From: Roseburia sp.
Lineage (GTDB): Bacteria > Bacillota > Clostridia > Lachnospirales > Lachnospiraceae
Direction: 5' to 3'
DNA: 7,073 bases
Assembly (NCBI GenBank): GCA_017621905.1
Contig: JAGASC010000369.1
Span: forward strand, 1-7,073
Part shown: one piece after another, positions 1 through 6,028 of the stretch
Numbering within the stretch: the stretch's first letter is position 1
Layout: each line of letters opens with the position of its first letter
The notes under the pieces: model-generated
Databases searched by the model: none
What the model was told of the DNA's origin: nothing
The model's input: only the letters and a program-made list of their open reading frames with translations
Program-made: the position numbers and the translations under genes

Positions 1-32
1 ATGATATTGTTCTGCGCCGTAACGCATAGATA

Positions 33-61
33 ATGATACTAAAGGTTTGATGATTTGTCAA
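33..61 (-). promoter_or_regulatory. Near-consensus sigma-A-type promoter pointing out of the left edge
   Basis: On the minus strand TTGACA (61-56) is followed by a 17-bp spacer and TATCAT (38-33), which is 6 of 6 and 5 of 6 matches to consensus. Transcription should start near 27 and run leftward out of the window. It lies beyond the operon hairpin, so it should serve the next, unseen gene. The AT-rich repeat just upstream could strengthen it. Confidence 0.75.
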
Positions 62-65
62 TCAT
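50..65. promoter_or_regulatory. Inverted repeat over the -35 box, candidate operator
   Basis: ATGATT (50-55) and AATCAT (60-65) are perfect inverted copies around four bases. The dyad covers the whole TTGACA box of the leftward promoter, so a dimer bound here would block RNA polymerase. The position suggests a repressor site; the protein is not in the window. Confidence 0.4.
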
Positions 66-73
66 AATTTTCA

Positions 74-114
74 AATTTCTTTAATTTCTTTAATTTCTTT
101 AATTTCTTTAATTT
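74..114. repeat. 9-bp AT-rich tandem repeat
   Basis: Four perfect copies of CTTTAATTT (79-114) are preceded by a partial copy (74-78). On the minus strand this reads as AAATTAAAG repeated, lying directly upstream of the -35 box of the leftward promoter. It could act as an AT-rich UP-like element or bent DNA. As a short tandem repeat its copy number could vary by replication slippage. Confidence 0.8.
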
Positions 115-137
115 TTTCTCAACAGCTGGTAAATTTG

Positions 138-173
138 GGGGAGGTTGTAACTCAGCCGAGCTACAACCTCCCC
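138..173 (-). terminator. 16-bp stem hairpin after the operon
   Basis: On the minus strand the arms GGGGAGGTTGTAGCTC (173-158) and GAGTTACAACCTCCCC (153-138) pair over 16 bp around the loop GGCT. The one imperfect pair is G-U in minus-strand RNA but A-C in plus-strand RNA, so it is built for the minus transcript. It lies 37 nt past the stop of the last gene. There is no T-run directly after it, so it is a strong hairpin but not a textbook intrinsic terminator; it may also protect the mRNA 3' end. Confidence 0.65.
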
Positions 174-210
174 GGTCTTGGACTATCTATTTCCCGACAG
201 CCCCTCTCTT

Positions 211-1806
211 TTATACCAACTTGACTACCGAAGCCGGATCGGAATAGTCATCCTCGGCCTGGCCGGAAGAACCGATTTTGTTCAGCAATTCGCCGGGAAT
301 GCGCAGGACATTCGGCGAGGGAAATACAACCTGTTGGGTCAGATCGGCGGCTTCCTCGTCGAGCATACCGCCCAGATAGACGCGGCGTTGGGAGACCGGC
401 TGGTCGAATACCAGGTCAATCTGCCGGCAGGGGCCGAAAATACCGATTACCTGGTCGGGGCAGCCGGGATAGGCGGTCACTGCAGCGGACGGGGCAGTGC
501 AGTTCATTACACCGTCAATGGTGCGAGCCAGCATTCCCACCGCATAGGCGCCGGCGGAAGGATGACGAAGGGCGGTCAGGTAGGGCAGAGGACCGTCGGA
601 TACCGCCCGGGGCAGAGGAGTATTCCGGGCAATGGCTGCAGGGGCGGTCTGCGTCTGTGTACTGTCCAGCATTTTCTGGGGATAATAGGGGTAAGGCTCG
701 CGGGTCAAGGTCCAACTGTCGGTAAAGCGCTCGTCCGAAATGGTGACTGGACAGTCTCCCAGCGGAACCGGCGGGCAGAGTCTCTGCCAGAACAGAGCAC
801 GTTCATACCAGGTGTAATCGTAAAAATCCGAGCGAAGAAGCTGGACGGGAAGAATGCCGTTGCTCATTTCGACGGGACGAACTGCAAGGGAGGTACCGGA
901 AATGAAGGGATGGGACATCATTCCCATGGTCATGCCCAATGTGGCTGCTATATAGGGTTCCTCGCCGCTGTTGATCAGACAGCCACCTCCTCCTGTTTGA
1001 TGGAGCGAAAGGATTTCGGCTGCCCGATTGAGGGTAGTGACCGTGTTGAAGGAGGGGGTGATGTCGTAAAGCCGGTAGGCATCCGAGAGGGCGGCCAGAC
1101 GGCGGACAAAATCCTCTCCGGCGGCGTCCAGCGGAACGTGGAAGGTGTACTGCATCATGGCGTGTTCGACCTTGGCCTGGGGGGCGTAAGCATGGAAAAC
1201 GTCTGTGATGGCGGTGCGGAAGGCGATGCAGTGTTCCTGTGCGTTTTCGCCGGGAGAACCCCAGTTGTGGAAGCCCCAATCGACCTTGATATAGCGGATA
1301 TCGGCCTGGCGGCACCAGCGTGCCCGTTCTTCCCAATAAGCGGTAAATTCCTCCAGGGAAAGCAGATTATCCTTGGTTTCGATTGCGGCCTGCATAGGAA
1401 TCCAAAGACCCAGTCCGGCATAACCCAGGGCTTTGACTTTGTCCGAAAGGATAGTCAGCCGTTCGGCCGGTGTGCCGCCGTAAGGGAAGCGGCTTGGGTT
1501 CGGTTCAAAGGATCCGAATGAGGAATAGCTGCATCGGCCGTCCCGTTCATAGGGAATATCCCAGCCATCGTCCAGCATGACCAGAAGGTCGCCGCGGATA
1601 CGTTCCATATATTTGCTCAGCACGCCGGGAGAATCGAAGAGCCATTGGTCGCTGAGGGTTTCGCGCAGGGTACGGGCATAGTAACCGTCAAATGAACTGT
1701 CGATCAGCTTTGTACGGGCGATTGTTTCGGCAACGCTCAGCCGCTGGGTGCGCCAGGAACACCAGTAACTGCCCGAGGGGGCGCTGGTATGCGGAATAAT
1801 TTTCAT
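211..1806 (-). CDS. Clan GH-D-like glycosidase (GH27/GH36-type alpha-galactosidase relative)
   Basis: This 531-residue protein has no signal peptide. It resembles clan GH-D glycosidases, retaining enzymes that mostly cleave alpha-galactosides. Residues 15-21 (YWCSWRT) recall the GWCSW segment of GH36. LLVMLDDGWD (74-83) and YAGLGLWIPM (129-138) look like barrel strands. IRYIKVDWG (170-178) carries the expected nucleophile, D176. LYDITPSF (246-253) may hold the acid/base D248. Residues 278-307 (LINSGEEPYIAATLG, then MSHPFISGTSL) match the late-barrel region where GH27 enzymes read like APLIAGNDL. About 120 C-terminal residues look beta-rich. It is shorter than many GH36 enzymes and may belong to a divergent family with another specificity. 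The gene is much richer in G+C than its neighbours (41 of 60 at 1081-1140, against 18 of 60 at 2041-2100 in the GH88 gene), which suggests separate acquisition. It is the last gene of the set; a hairpin follows. Confidence 0.75.
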   Translation of the reverse strand: MKIIPHTSAPSGSYWCSWRTQRLSVAETIARTKLIDSSFDGYYARTLRETLSDQWLFDSPGVLSKYMERIRGDLLVMLDDGWDIPYERDGRCSYSSFGSFEPNPSRFPYGGTPAERLTILSDKVKALGYAGLGLWIPMQAAIETKDNLLSLEEFTAYWEERARWCRQADIRYIKVDWGFHNWGSPGENAQEHCIAFRTAITDVFHAYAPQAKVEHAMMQYTFHVPLDAAGEDFVRRLAALSDAYRLYDITPSFNTVTTLNRAAEILSLHQTGGGGCLINSGEEPYIAATLGMTMGMMSHPFISGTSLAVRPVEMSNGILPVQLLRSDFYDYTWYERALFWQRLCPPVPLGDCPVTISDERFTDSWTLTREPYPYYPQKMLDSTQTQTAPAAIARNTPLPRAVSDGPLPYLTALRHPSAGAYAVGMLARTIDGVMNCTAPSAAVTAYPGCPDQVIGIFGPCRQIDLVFDQPVSQRRVYLGGMLDEEAADLTQQVVFPSPNVLRIPGELLNKIGSSGQAEDDYSDPASVVKLV

Positions 1807-1814
1807 GTGTTTGT

Positions 1815-1820
1815 CCTCCT
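1815..1820 (-). promoter_or_regulatory. Strong ribosome binding site of the GH-D-like gene
   Basis: AGGAGG on the minus strand lies eight nt before the ATG at 1806. This is the full consensus and fixes the start of the gene. Confidence 0.8.
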
Positions 1821-1929
1821 ATTGTCTATGTGTATTCTCGGAAACTCTGGATGCCCTGAATTTCCTACATTTTCTCTTTATCTAATTTTTTGTTTTCCTC
1901 TAACTCTTGTAACATTTTCAATTTTTTTT

Positions 1930-1978
1930 AAAAAGTACTTGACAGGAACTGACCGACAATCCCTTGGTACTACTTTTT
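1930..1978 (-). terminator. Weak inverted repeat, possible terminator or operator after the GH88 gene
   Basis: On the minus strand AAAAAGTA (1978-1971) pairs perfectly with TACTTTTT (1937-1930). Inside, after a 6x6 internal loop, AGGGA pairs with TTCCT using one G-U pair. The stem ends in five T, so it could act as a weak terminator between genes 4 and 5. The low GC of the stem and the lack of further T make this uncertain; the central TTGTCGG...CTGTCAA part could instead be an imperfect operator. Confidence 0.3.
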
Positions 1979-2000
1979 GCTATTACATCAGCTTCTAATT

Positions 2001-3155
2001 TTACCAAATAAGAAAGTCATTTCCCTTTAATTTAAATAAAGCTTCTACAAAGAAGAAATCTCCAAATATCATAGGAATATGTATTTGCTTAAAATCAGCT
2101 TCTTTATTGGGATAGCTGCCGCTGCCCATCAGCACCAGTGCATCTTCATCTTCCTCATAATTACAGAAATGCTCATCACAGGCTTTTAAGATGTTGATAG
2201 CTTCCTGCGTATATCTTCTGCCTTCCTCGTCAGACACATATTTTGCAATTTCCAGCATACCGCAAGCGGCACAAACGCCGGCTGAACTGTCATAATAAAC
2301 AGGTGTTTCCGGTGCACAAAAATCGACTACCGGAAGATAATTTGTCTTCTTGCAGTGCTCGATGAAATAATTGGCAGTCTTTTGAGCTGCTTCCAGATAT
2401 TCTTCCTTGCCTGCATAAATGTAAGAAATCACGGAACCGTATATGGCCCATGCAAGTCCCCTTGACCAGCAGGATGTCTCGCTGTATCCCTGCCCAGCAT
2501 AAATTTTTTTCACACCTACTTTGTCCTGTTCGTGGTCTACAATATGATTTACGCTTCCGTCCGGACGGATATGATCGCGTATAGACATATCCATATGTCT
2601 CATGGCGATTTTTTTAAACCGATCATCGCCAATTTTTTCAGAAGCCCAGTATAATAAAGGCAGATTCATCAGACAGTCAATGATAGAATACCCAGCATGC
2701 GTCTCTCCATCCCATGCGTTCCATGCGCGGATATAATCTCCATCAATATTGTATCTGGAAAACAGGATGGATGCTGCATAAAGATTTCTGGTGCTTGAAG
2801 CTTCATTTCCCGTAATACGATAATTTGCACCACTCACAAGATGCCACATAAACCCAACATCATGATGCAGACATTCATATTGCGCCAAAGCACTATCCAG
2901 CATCTCTTCGGAATGTTCTGCCGTTTTTCTGTATTCTTCGTTACCGGTAGCCTTATACATCAGCCACATCATACCGCCCCAGAATCCATTGGTCCACCAC
3001 GTAATATCCTTTTCCGATTTGTCGTCATGCACGCCGTTTATTGTTGTCGAGGGAATTTTATTTCGGCTCTTTACCGCTGTGCGGCTTAACTTTTTATCAA
3101 TTTTTTCCCAGGTGGCTTCAATCCACTCTTTGTTCTGTTCTATTACAGTATTCAT
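2001..3155 (-). CDS. GH88 unsaturated glucuronyl hydrolase
   Basis: This 384-residue intracellular enzyme should remove a 4,5-unsaturated glucuronic acid from the non-reducing end of oligosaccharides made by polysaccharide lyases. The family works by hydrating the double bond; the released sugar opens to a 4-deoxy-5-keto uronate. The (alpha/alpha)6-barrel family is recognisable from WWTNGFWGG (53-61), HHDVGFMW (97-104; D99), SIIDCLMNLPLLYWA (157-171; D160), ETSCWSRGLAWAIYG (226-240), YYDSSAGVCAACGMLEIAKY (287-306) and the final GDFFFVEALFKLKG (365-378). D99 and D160 match the two catalytic aspartates of Bacillus UGL. The WSRGxAW and DSSA motifs favour glucuronyl hydrolases over GH105 rhamnogalacturonyl enzymes. 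I chose the ATG at 3155 because AGGA lies at 3165-3162, six nt away; a longer version from TTG at 3188 would start inside a palindrome without a ribosome binding site. No lyase is in view, so the parent polymer (glycosaminoglycan, or another glucuronate polymer) is open. Confidence 0.93.
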   Translation of the reverse strand: MNTVIEQNKEWIEATWEKIDKKLSRTAVKSRNKIPSTTINGVHDDKSEKDITWWTNGFWGGMMWLMYKATGNEEYRKTAEHSEEMLDSALAQYECLHHDVGFMWHLVSGANYRITGNEASSTRNLYAASILFSRYNIDGDYIRAWNAWDGETHAGYSIIDCLMNLPLLYWASEKIGDDRFKKIAMRHMDMSIRDHIRPDGSVNHIVDHEQDKVGVKKIYAGQGYSETSCWSRGLAWAIYGSVISYIYAGKEEYLEAAQKTANYFIEHCKKTNYLPVVDFCAPETPVYYDSSAGVCAACGMLEIAKYVSDEEGRRYTQEAINILKACDEHFCNYEEDEDALVLMGSGSYPNKEADFKQIHIPMIFGDFFFVEALFKLKGNDFLIW

Positions 3156-3161
3156 ATACTT

Positions 3162-3171
3162 TCCTAATCCT
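3162..3171 (-). promoter_or_regulatory. Ribosome binding site fixing the GH88 start
   Basis: Two AGGA boxes stand close together on the minus strand, at 3171-3168 and 3165-3162. The nearer one lies six nt before ATG 3155, which is ideal spacing. This decides the start against the in-frame TTG at 3188. Confidence 0.75.
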
Positions 3172-3189
3172 TTCGCAAACTCTTGCAAA
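3170..3189. repeat. Imperfect 10-bp tandem repeat upstream of the GH88 gene
   Basis: CTTTCGCAAA (3170-3179) is followed directly by CTCTTGCAAA (3180-3189) on the plus strand; 8 of 10 bases agree. It overlaps one ribosome-binding box and the edge of the first palindrome. It may be chance, or part of the same control region. Confidence 0.25.
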
Positions 3190-3210
3190 ATATTTTGTTA
3201 CTGATCAGTA
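3186..3210. promoter_or_regulatory. Pair of adjacent perfect 12-bp palindromes, candidate operator
   Basis: CAAAATATTTTG (3186-3197) and TACTGATCAGTA (3199-3210) are both perfect palindromes, separated by a single base. They sit 31-55 bp upstream of the GH88 start codon within the 142-bp gap. Two in a row in so short a gap is unlikely by chance, which suggests binding sites for a dimeric regulator. No good -35/-10 pair could be placed with confidence around them, so whether they control a promoter or act as a small RNA hairpin inside a longer transcript is open. Confidence 0.45.
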
Positions 3211-3297
3211 CCTTCACAGTTACGACCGCAAACCCATTAAAAATCGCTGCGCGTACTTTCATTTACATGCTGTTTTAATCAAACTTCCATGTTCTCT

Positions 3298-4266
3298 TTA
3301 TTCTTCTCGTCTCAGCTGTTCCAACTTTTCTATAATTTCTTTCTGCAGCCGTAAATCACAGCTTCGCAATGCAGCCTGAAGCTGTGGCATCTTACTAAAC
3401 GAGATTACAGGTATTGTTAAAAGTTCCTGATGCATCAAATATGCCAGACATACCTCATCCACCGCATATCCTTCCTGTTCCAACTCCTTTAAATATGAAA
3501 CCAGCCGTCGGTTCGCTTCTGTCTCGTAAGCTGACGCAGTCCCCGATGTTACTTCCACTCCTTGTACTTTCTTCACCAGATATCCCTTGGCTAACGCCAT
3601 ATAAGCCATAACGTTCCAATTCGCCTGCTGATGATTCTCATAGGTTTCCCGATCCATCATTACCAGCGTCGGATCCCACAATTTGTCTTTTTCTGCTGTC
3701 GCAAGACTGTACATCACCTGATTGCAGACAAATCCCCGAAATCCTTCCTTTTCTGCTGCCTTCTGCGCTTCTATCATGCGCGGCAGGCGCCAGTTAGAAC
3801 AGCCATAATACCGGATATTTCCCTTTTCCACCTGTTCTTCCAGGCATCCCAGAAGCTCCGCCGCCGGAACAGCCGGATTGTCCCGATGCAAAAAATATAA
3901 GTCAATATAGTCTGTCTGAAGCCCGCTCAGGCTCTCTTTCATATCCCTTACAATCTCCGACGGATGCACACGGCTTTTAGCCATGTCCTCAAAAGGCGGA
4001 TGTGCACCTTTGGTACTGATGACAATCCGGCTGCGGTTTTTCTTCGCTTTCATCCAGCTTCCGATCACACGCTCACTGACATTTCCCATGCCAGGAATCC
4101 AGCTGCCATATACATGTGCAGTATCTATAAAATTGCCGCCTGCCGCAAAAAATGTATCCATCTGTGAAAAAGCCACTGTTTCATCGTACTTCGTCCCGTA
4201 ATCTGCTGTCCCAAGTGCAATTTGCGACACCCGTAAATCAGTTTTTTTTAATGTTGTTCTATCCAT
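3298..4266 (-). CDS. Aldo/keto reductase
   Basis: This is a 322-residue NAD(P)H-dependent oxidoreductase of the aldo/keto reductase TIM-barrel superfamily, cytoplasmic, reducing a carbonyl on a sugar or similar compound (or the reverse). The catalytic tetrad is complete: D48 and Y53 in GGNFIDTAHVYG, K86 in VISTKG and H127 in DLYFLHRDNP. Other family signatures are the RYYGCSNW segment (152-159), NQVMYSL (182-188) and a C-terminal cofactor-binding-like stretch IPVISFSKMPQL (285-296). The length is typical. The ATG at 4266 has AGAGG at 4277-4273, six nt away. It lies 47 bp after the unassigned hydrolase and 142 bp before the GH88 gene, so it is probably co-transcribed with the former. The context points to a sugar-derived substrate. 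One candidate is the keto-aldehyde formed from unsaturated uronic acids, another a keto-glycoside; both are inference. The family is certain, the substrate is not. Confidence 0.92.
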   Translation of the reverse strand: MDRTTLKKTDLRVSQIALGTADYGTKYDETVAFSQMDTFFAAGGNFIDTAHVYGSWIPGMGNVSERVIGSWMKAKKNRSRIVISTKGAHPPFEDMAKSRVHPSEIVRDMKESLSGLQTDYIDLYFLHRDNPAVPAAELLGCLEEQVEKGNIRYYGCSNWRLPRMIEAQKAAEKEGFRGFVCNQVMYSLATAEKDKLWDPTLVMMDRETYENHQQANWNVMAYMALAKGYLVKKVQGVEVTSGTASAYETEANRRLVSYLKELEQEGYAVDEVCLAYLMHQELLTIPVISFSKMPQLQAALRSCDLRLQKEIIEKLEQLRREE

Positions 4267-4313
4267 ATATTACCTCTATGTATAAGAATAGCTTTGTTAT
4301 TTGTTAATACTAC

Positions 4314-5933
4314 TTAGAACTCGCCAAAAAACCAATCACCGCCCGAAATTTTTATATGATATACACCATTTTCCACAATAGAAGCTTCGGATCCCTCCAA
4401 TGCTTTCAGATACCTGCCGGGCTGCAGTGTTACCTTAACGTTTTTTTCGCTGCCGGGTATTATTTTTTCTCCTTCTGCAACACTTCTGCTGACACCGCTG
4501 TGATTGAAGATTGCAAGATAATATTTATCCCCACACTGATTGACCATCCAGTGGAGTCCACCCTCAACTTTGCAGGGAAGCGTTTTTTCAAAAATTTGCT
4601 GCAGGTCTTCTATTGCACAGAGATTGGAATGCTCTTTTGCAAATGCAGGGTTCTCCGTTGCGTCAATCAGATATTCATACTCACCAAGTGTTCTGCTGTC
4701 TTCGTGAATCATATCGACTGCATCGGGAATATCACTGTTGATCAGTGTAGCAATCTCATCCCCTGTCATATCACTGACCGGTTTGCTGAAGACCTCACAG
4801 ATGGTATCCTTTATACGGGCTAGCTTTTTCCCCGCCTCCCCCAAAACAGGATAATCCGCAAACGTGGCACCCTGATGTATCCCATAAACCACTGTATAGT
4901 CTTTCGGCAGCACAAGCGCTACCGGTGCCATTTTCTGACCAACTTCGGGATATTTATTTACAAAGCTCAAGAATTTTTTCTTTTCGATTCCGTAAGGAGT
5001 AAGTTCAAAATCGACAAAATCATAAAATGTATTGCTTCCACCCCATTCTTCCGATATAAACTCTGCACCGGAAAGATAGGAATACAGATGAATTCTCCTT
5101 TGAAGAGAACGGGAGCTTCCCCCATTCTCACCGGCAGACTTATAGGGAAAGTTGTCGTTTGTGAGTCCGCCCCACTCGCATATGTTGTCTCGCTGACAAA
5201 AACAGGTGGAAAAGGGACTGCCGCCCCAGGGCTCATAATAAACACCAAAGCGTGCCCCGTAGGCCTTTGCCATGCTGCGGGCATAAGAAATCTGCAGTCT
5301 TGCATCCGCTGTCTGTGCACCAACCTCCGGCATAAATGTCCGAATACCGTGTTCCAGCTCAAGCTTGAAAGCCAACGCACCGCTGTCACAGGGAACCAGT
5401 CTGAATTTCTTGCTTCTGCGCTCTAAAAGTGACACTATGGCATGATAGAATTCTTCTGCTGTCCTGATTGATCCCATCTCGGCTGTCTCTTCCGCCGTCT
5501 GGGCCTCCAGCTGAAGGTCCGGGTATGGAAACAGCTTATAAATGGCTTTCTTAATCCCGTCCACGGTCCAGTCACAGTCAGGATCACTTGCAATATGCAC
5601 CAGATCACTGCGGAGATTCGAAGCCCATTCATGAAACTGAAACCCATAAAAATCGTCCCCTAAAAGGTTGTTATACTCTTCTATCAGCGCAGTATCATAG
5701 GTATAATCATAAATCGGCAGGCCGCCCTGCAGGCGGTCGACATACATCGGGCCATTGAGTTCTTTTACTATCCGGTAAAACCTCCCATCCTTCGCGGCAA
5801 ACCGATTAAATCTATCTTCATCTTCTGTAAAATTTCCCTGAACCAGACGAACTCCTGCATGATGATCGATAAGACCTTTTTTTACCTGCCCGTCCCAACT
5901 GTCAGGGTGATATGGATGTAAATACTTAAACAT
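4314..5933 (-). CDS. Putative glycoside hydrolase of unrecognised family, GH42-like architecture
   Basis: This complete 539-residue protein has no signal peptide or membrane segment and so is probably cytoplasmic. I do not recognise the family. Residues 1-330 read like a TIM barrel with acidic residues at likely strand ends: HEW (E102), MPEVG (E203), VYYEPWGG (E234) and EFISEEWGG (E291, E295, E296). E234 and one of the 291-296 glutamates are the best guesses for an acid/base and nucleophile pair. Residues about 335-430 (VALVLPKDYTVV, then DIPDAVDMIH and YEYLIDAT) look like a Rossmann-type glutamine-amidotransferase-like domain. Residues about 455-539 form a beta-sandwich-like tail ending in GGDWFFGEF. 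This three-part layout matches GH42-type beta-galactosidases and resembles the upstream partial gene, although the usual Asn-Glu acid/base motif is not seen. The ATG at 5933 is preceded by AAAGGA, 11 nt away, with an odd ATG-TAG between them. The reductase gene follows after 47 bp. Catalysis and substrate are inferred. Confidence 0.65.
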   Translation of the reverse strand: MFKYLHPYHPDSWDGQVKKGLIDHHAGVRLVQGNFTEDEDRFNRFAAKDGRFYRIVKELNGPMYVDRLQGGLPIYDYTYDTALIEEYNNLLGDDFYGFQFHEWASNLRSDLVHIASDPDCDWTVDGIKKAIYKLFPYPDLQLEAQTAEETAEMGSIRTAEEFYHAIVSLLERRSKKFRLVPCDSGALAFKLELEHGIRTFMPEVGAQTADARLQISYARSMAKAYGARFGVYYEPWGGSPFSTCFCQRDNICEWGGLTNDNFPYKSAGENGGSSRSLQRRIHLYSYLSGAEFISEEWGGSNTFYDFVDFELTPYGIEKKKFLSFVNKYPEVGQKMAPVALVLPKDYTVVYGIHQGATFADYPVLGEAGKKLARIKDTICEVFSKPVSDMTGDEIATLINSDIPDAVDMIHEDSRTLGEYEYLIDATENPAFAKEHSNLCAIEDLQQIFEKTLPCKVEGGLHWMVNQCGDKYYLAIFNHSGVSRSVAEGEKIIPGSEKNVKVTLQPGRYLKALEGSEASIVENGVYHIKISGGDWFFGEF

Positions 5934-5935
5934 GA

Positions 5936-5948
5936 CTACATGCTTCCT
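5936..5948 (-). promoter_or_regulatory. Ribosome binding site with a two-codon start-stop ORF
   Basis: On the minus strand the order is AGGA (5948-5945), AGC, ATG TAG (5941-5936), TC, then the true ATG at 5933. The first ATG is out of frame with the gene and is closed at once by TAG. It lies 3 nt from AGGA, which is too close for efficient use, while the real ATG lies 11 nt away, which is slightly long. This explains the start choice. It might also lower translation if ribosomes pause on the start-stop pair, which is an inference. Confidence 0.45.
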
Positions 5949-6028
5949 TTCTTCTAGTATATTGATGCGCTTAGAATGCGGATAAAAGCTGTGGTTGTAC
6001 CCAAAAACTTCAGGGAATCTATTTCATA

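Larger units (their letters stand above)
1807..2000. other. 194-bp intergenic gap between the GH88 and GH-D-like genes
   Basis: The gap is AT-rich and holds no credible gene. On the minus strand it contains a possible weak hairpin (1930-1978), a run of eight A (1929-1922) and the AGGAGG of the next gene. No promoter with both good boxes was found, although the length leaves room for one. The break in base composition between the two genes falls here. Confidence 0.6.

Noticed and set aside
178..1521. 447-codon open frame on the plus strand
   Set aside because: It lies opposite the GH-D-like gene, has no ribosome binding site, gives a low-complexity Gly/Arg-rich product with no family features, and is open only because of the high GC there.
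1939..1967. Plus-strand TTGACA as a promoter
   Set aside because: No -10-like hexamer stands 16-18 bp downstream (17 bp away it reads CCTTGG), and no plus-strand gene follows.
3156..3188. TTG at 3188 as the GH88 start (11 extra residues)
   Set aside because: It has no ribosome binding site and falls in the first palindrome, whereas ATG 3155 has AGGA six nt away.
4267..4313. TTAACA, 17 bp, TATACA on the minus strand as an internal promoter before the reductase
   Set aside because: Transcription would begin inside the ribosome binding site, leaving no usable leader. The 47-bp gap fits simple co-transcription.
4875..5426. 183-codon open frame on the plus strand opposite the 539-aa gene
   Set aside because: It has no family features and no start signal, and it lies fully opposite a convincing gene.
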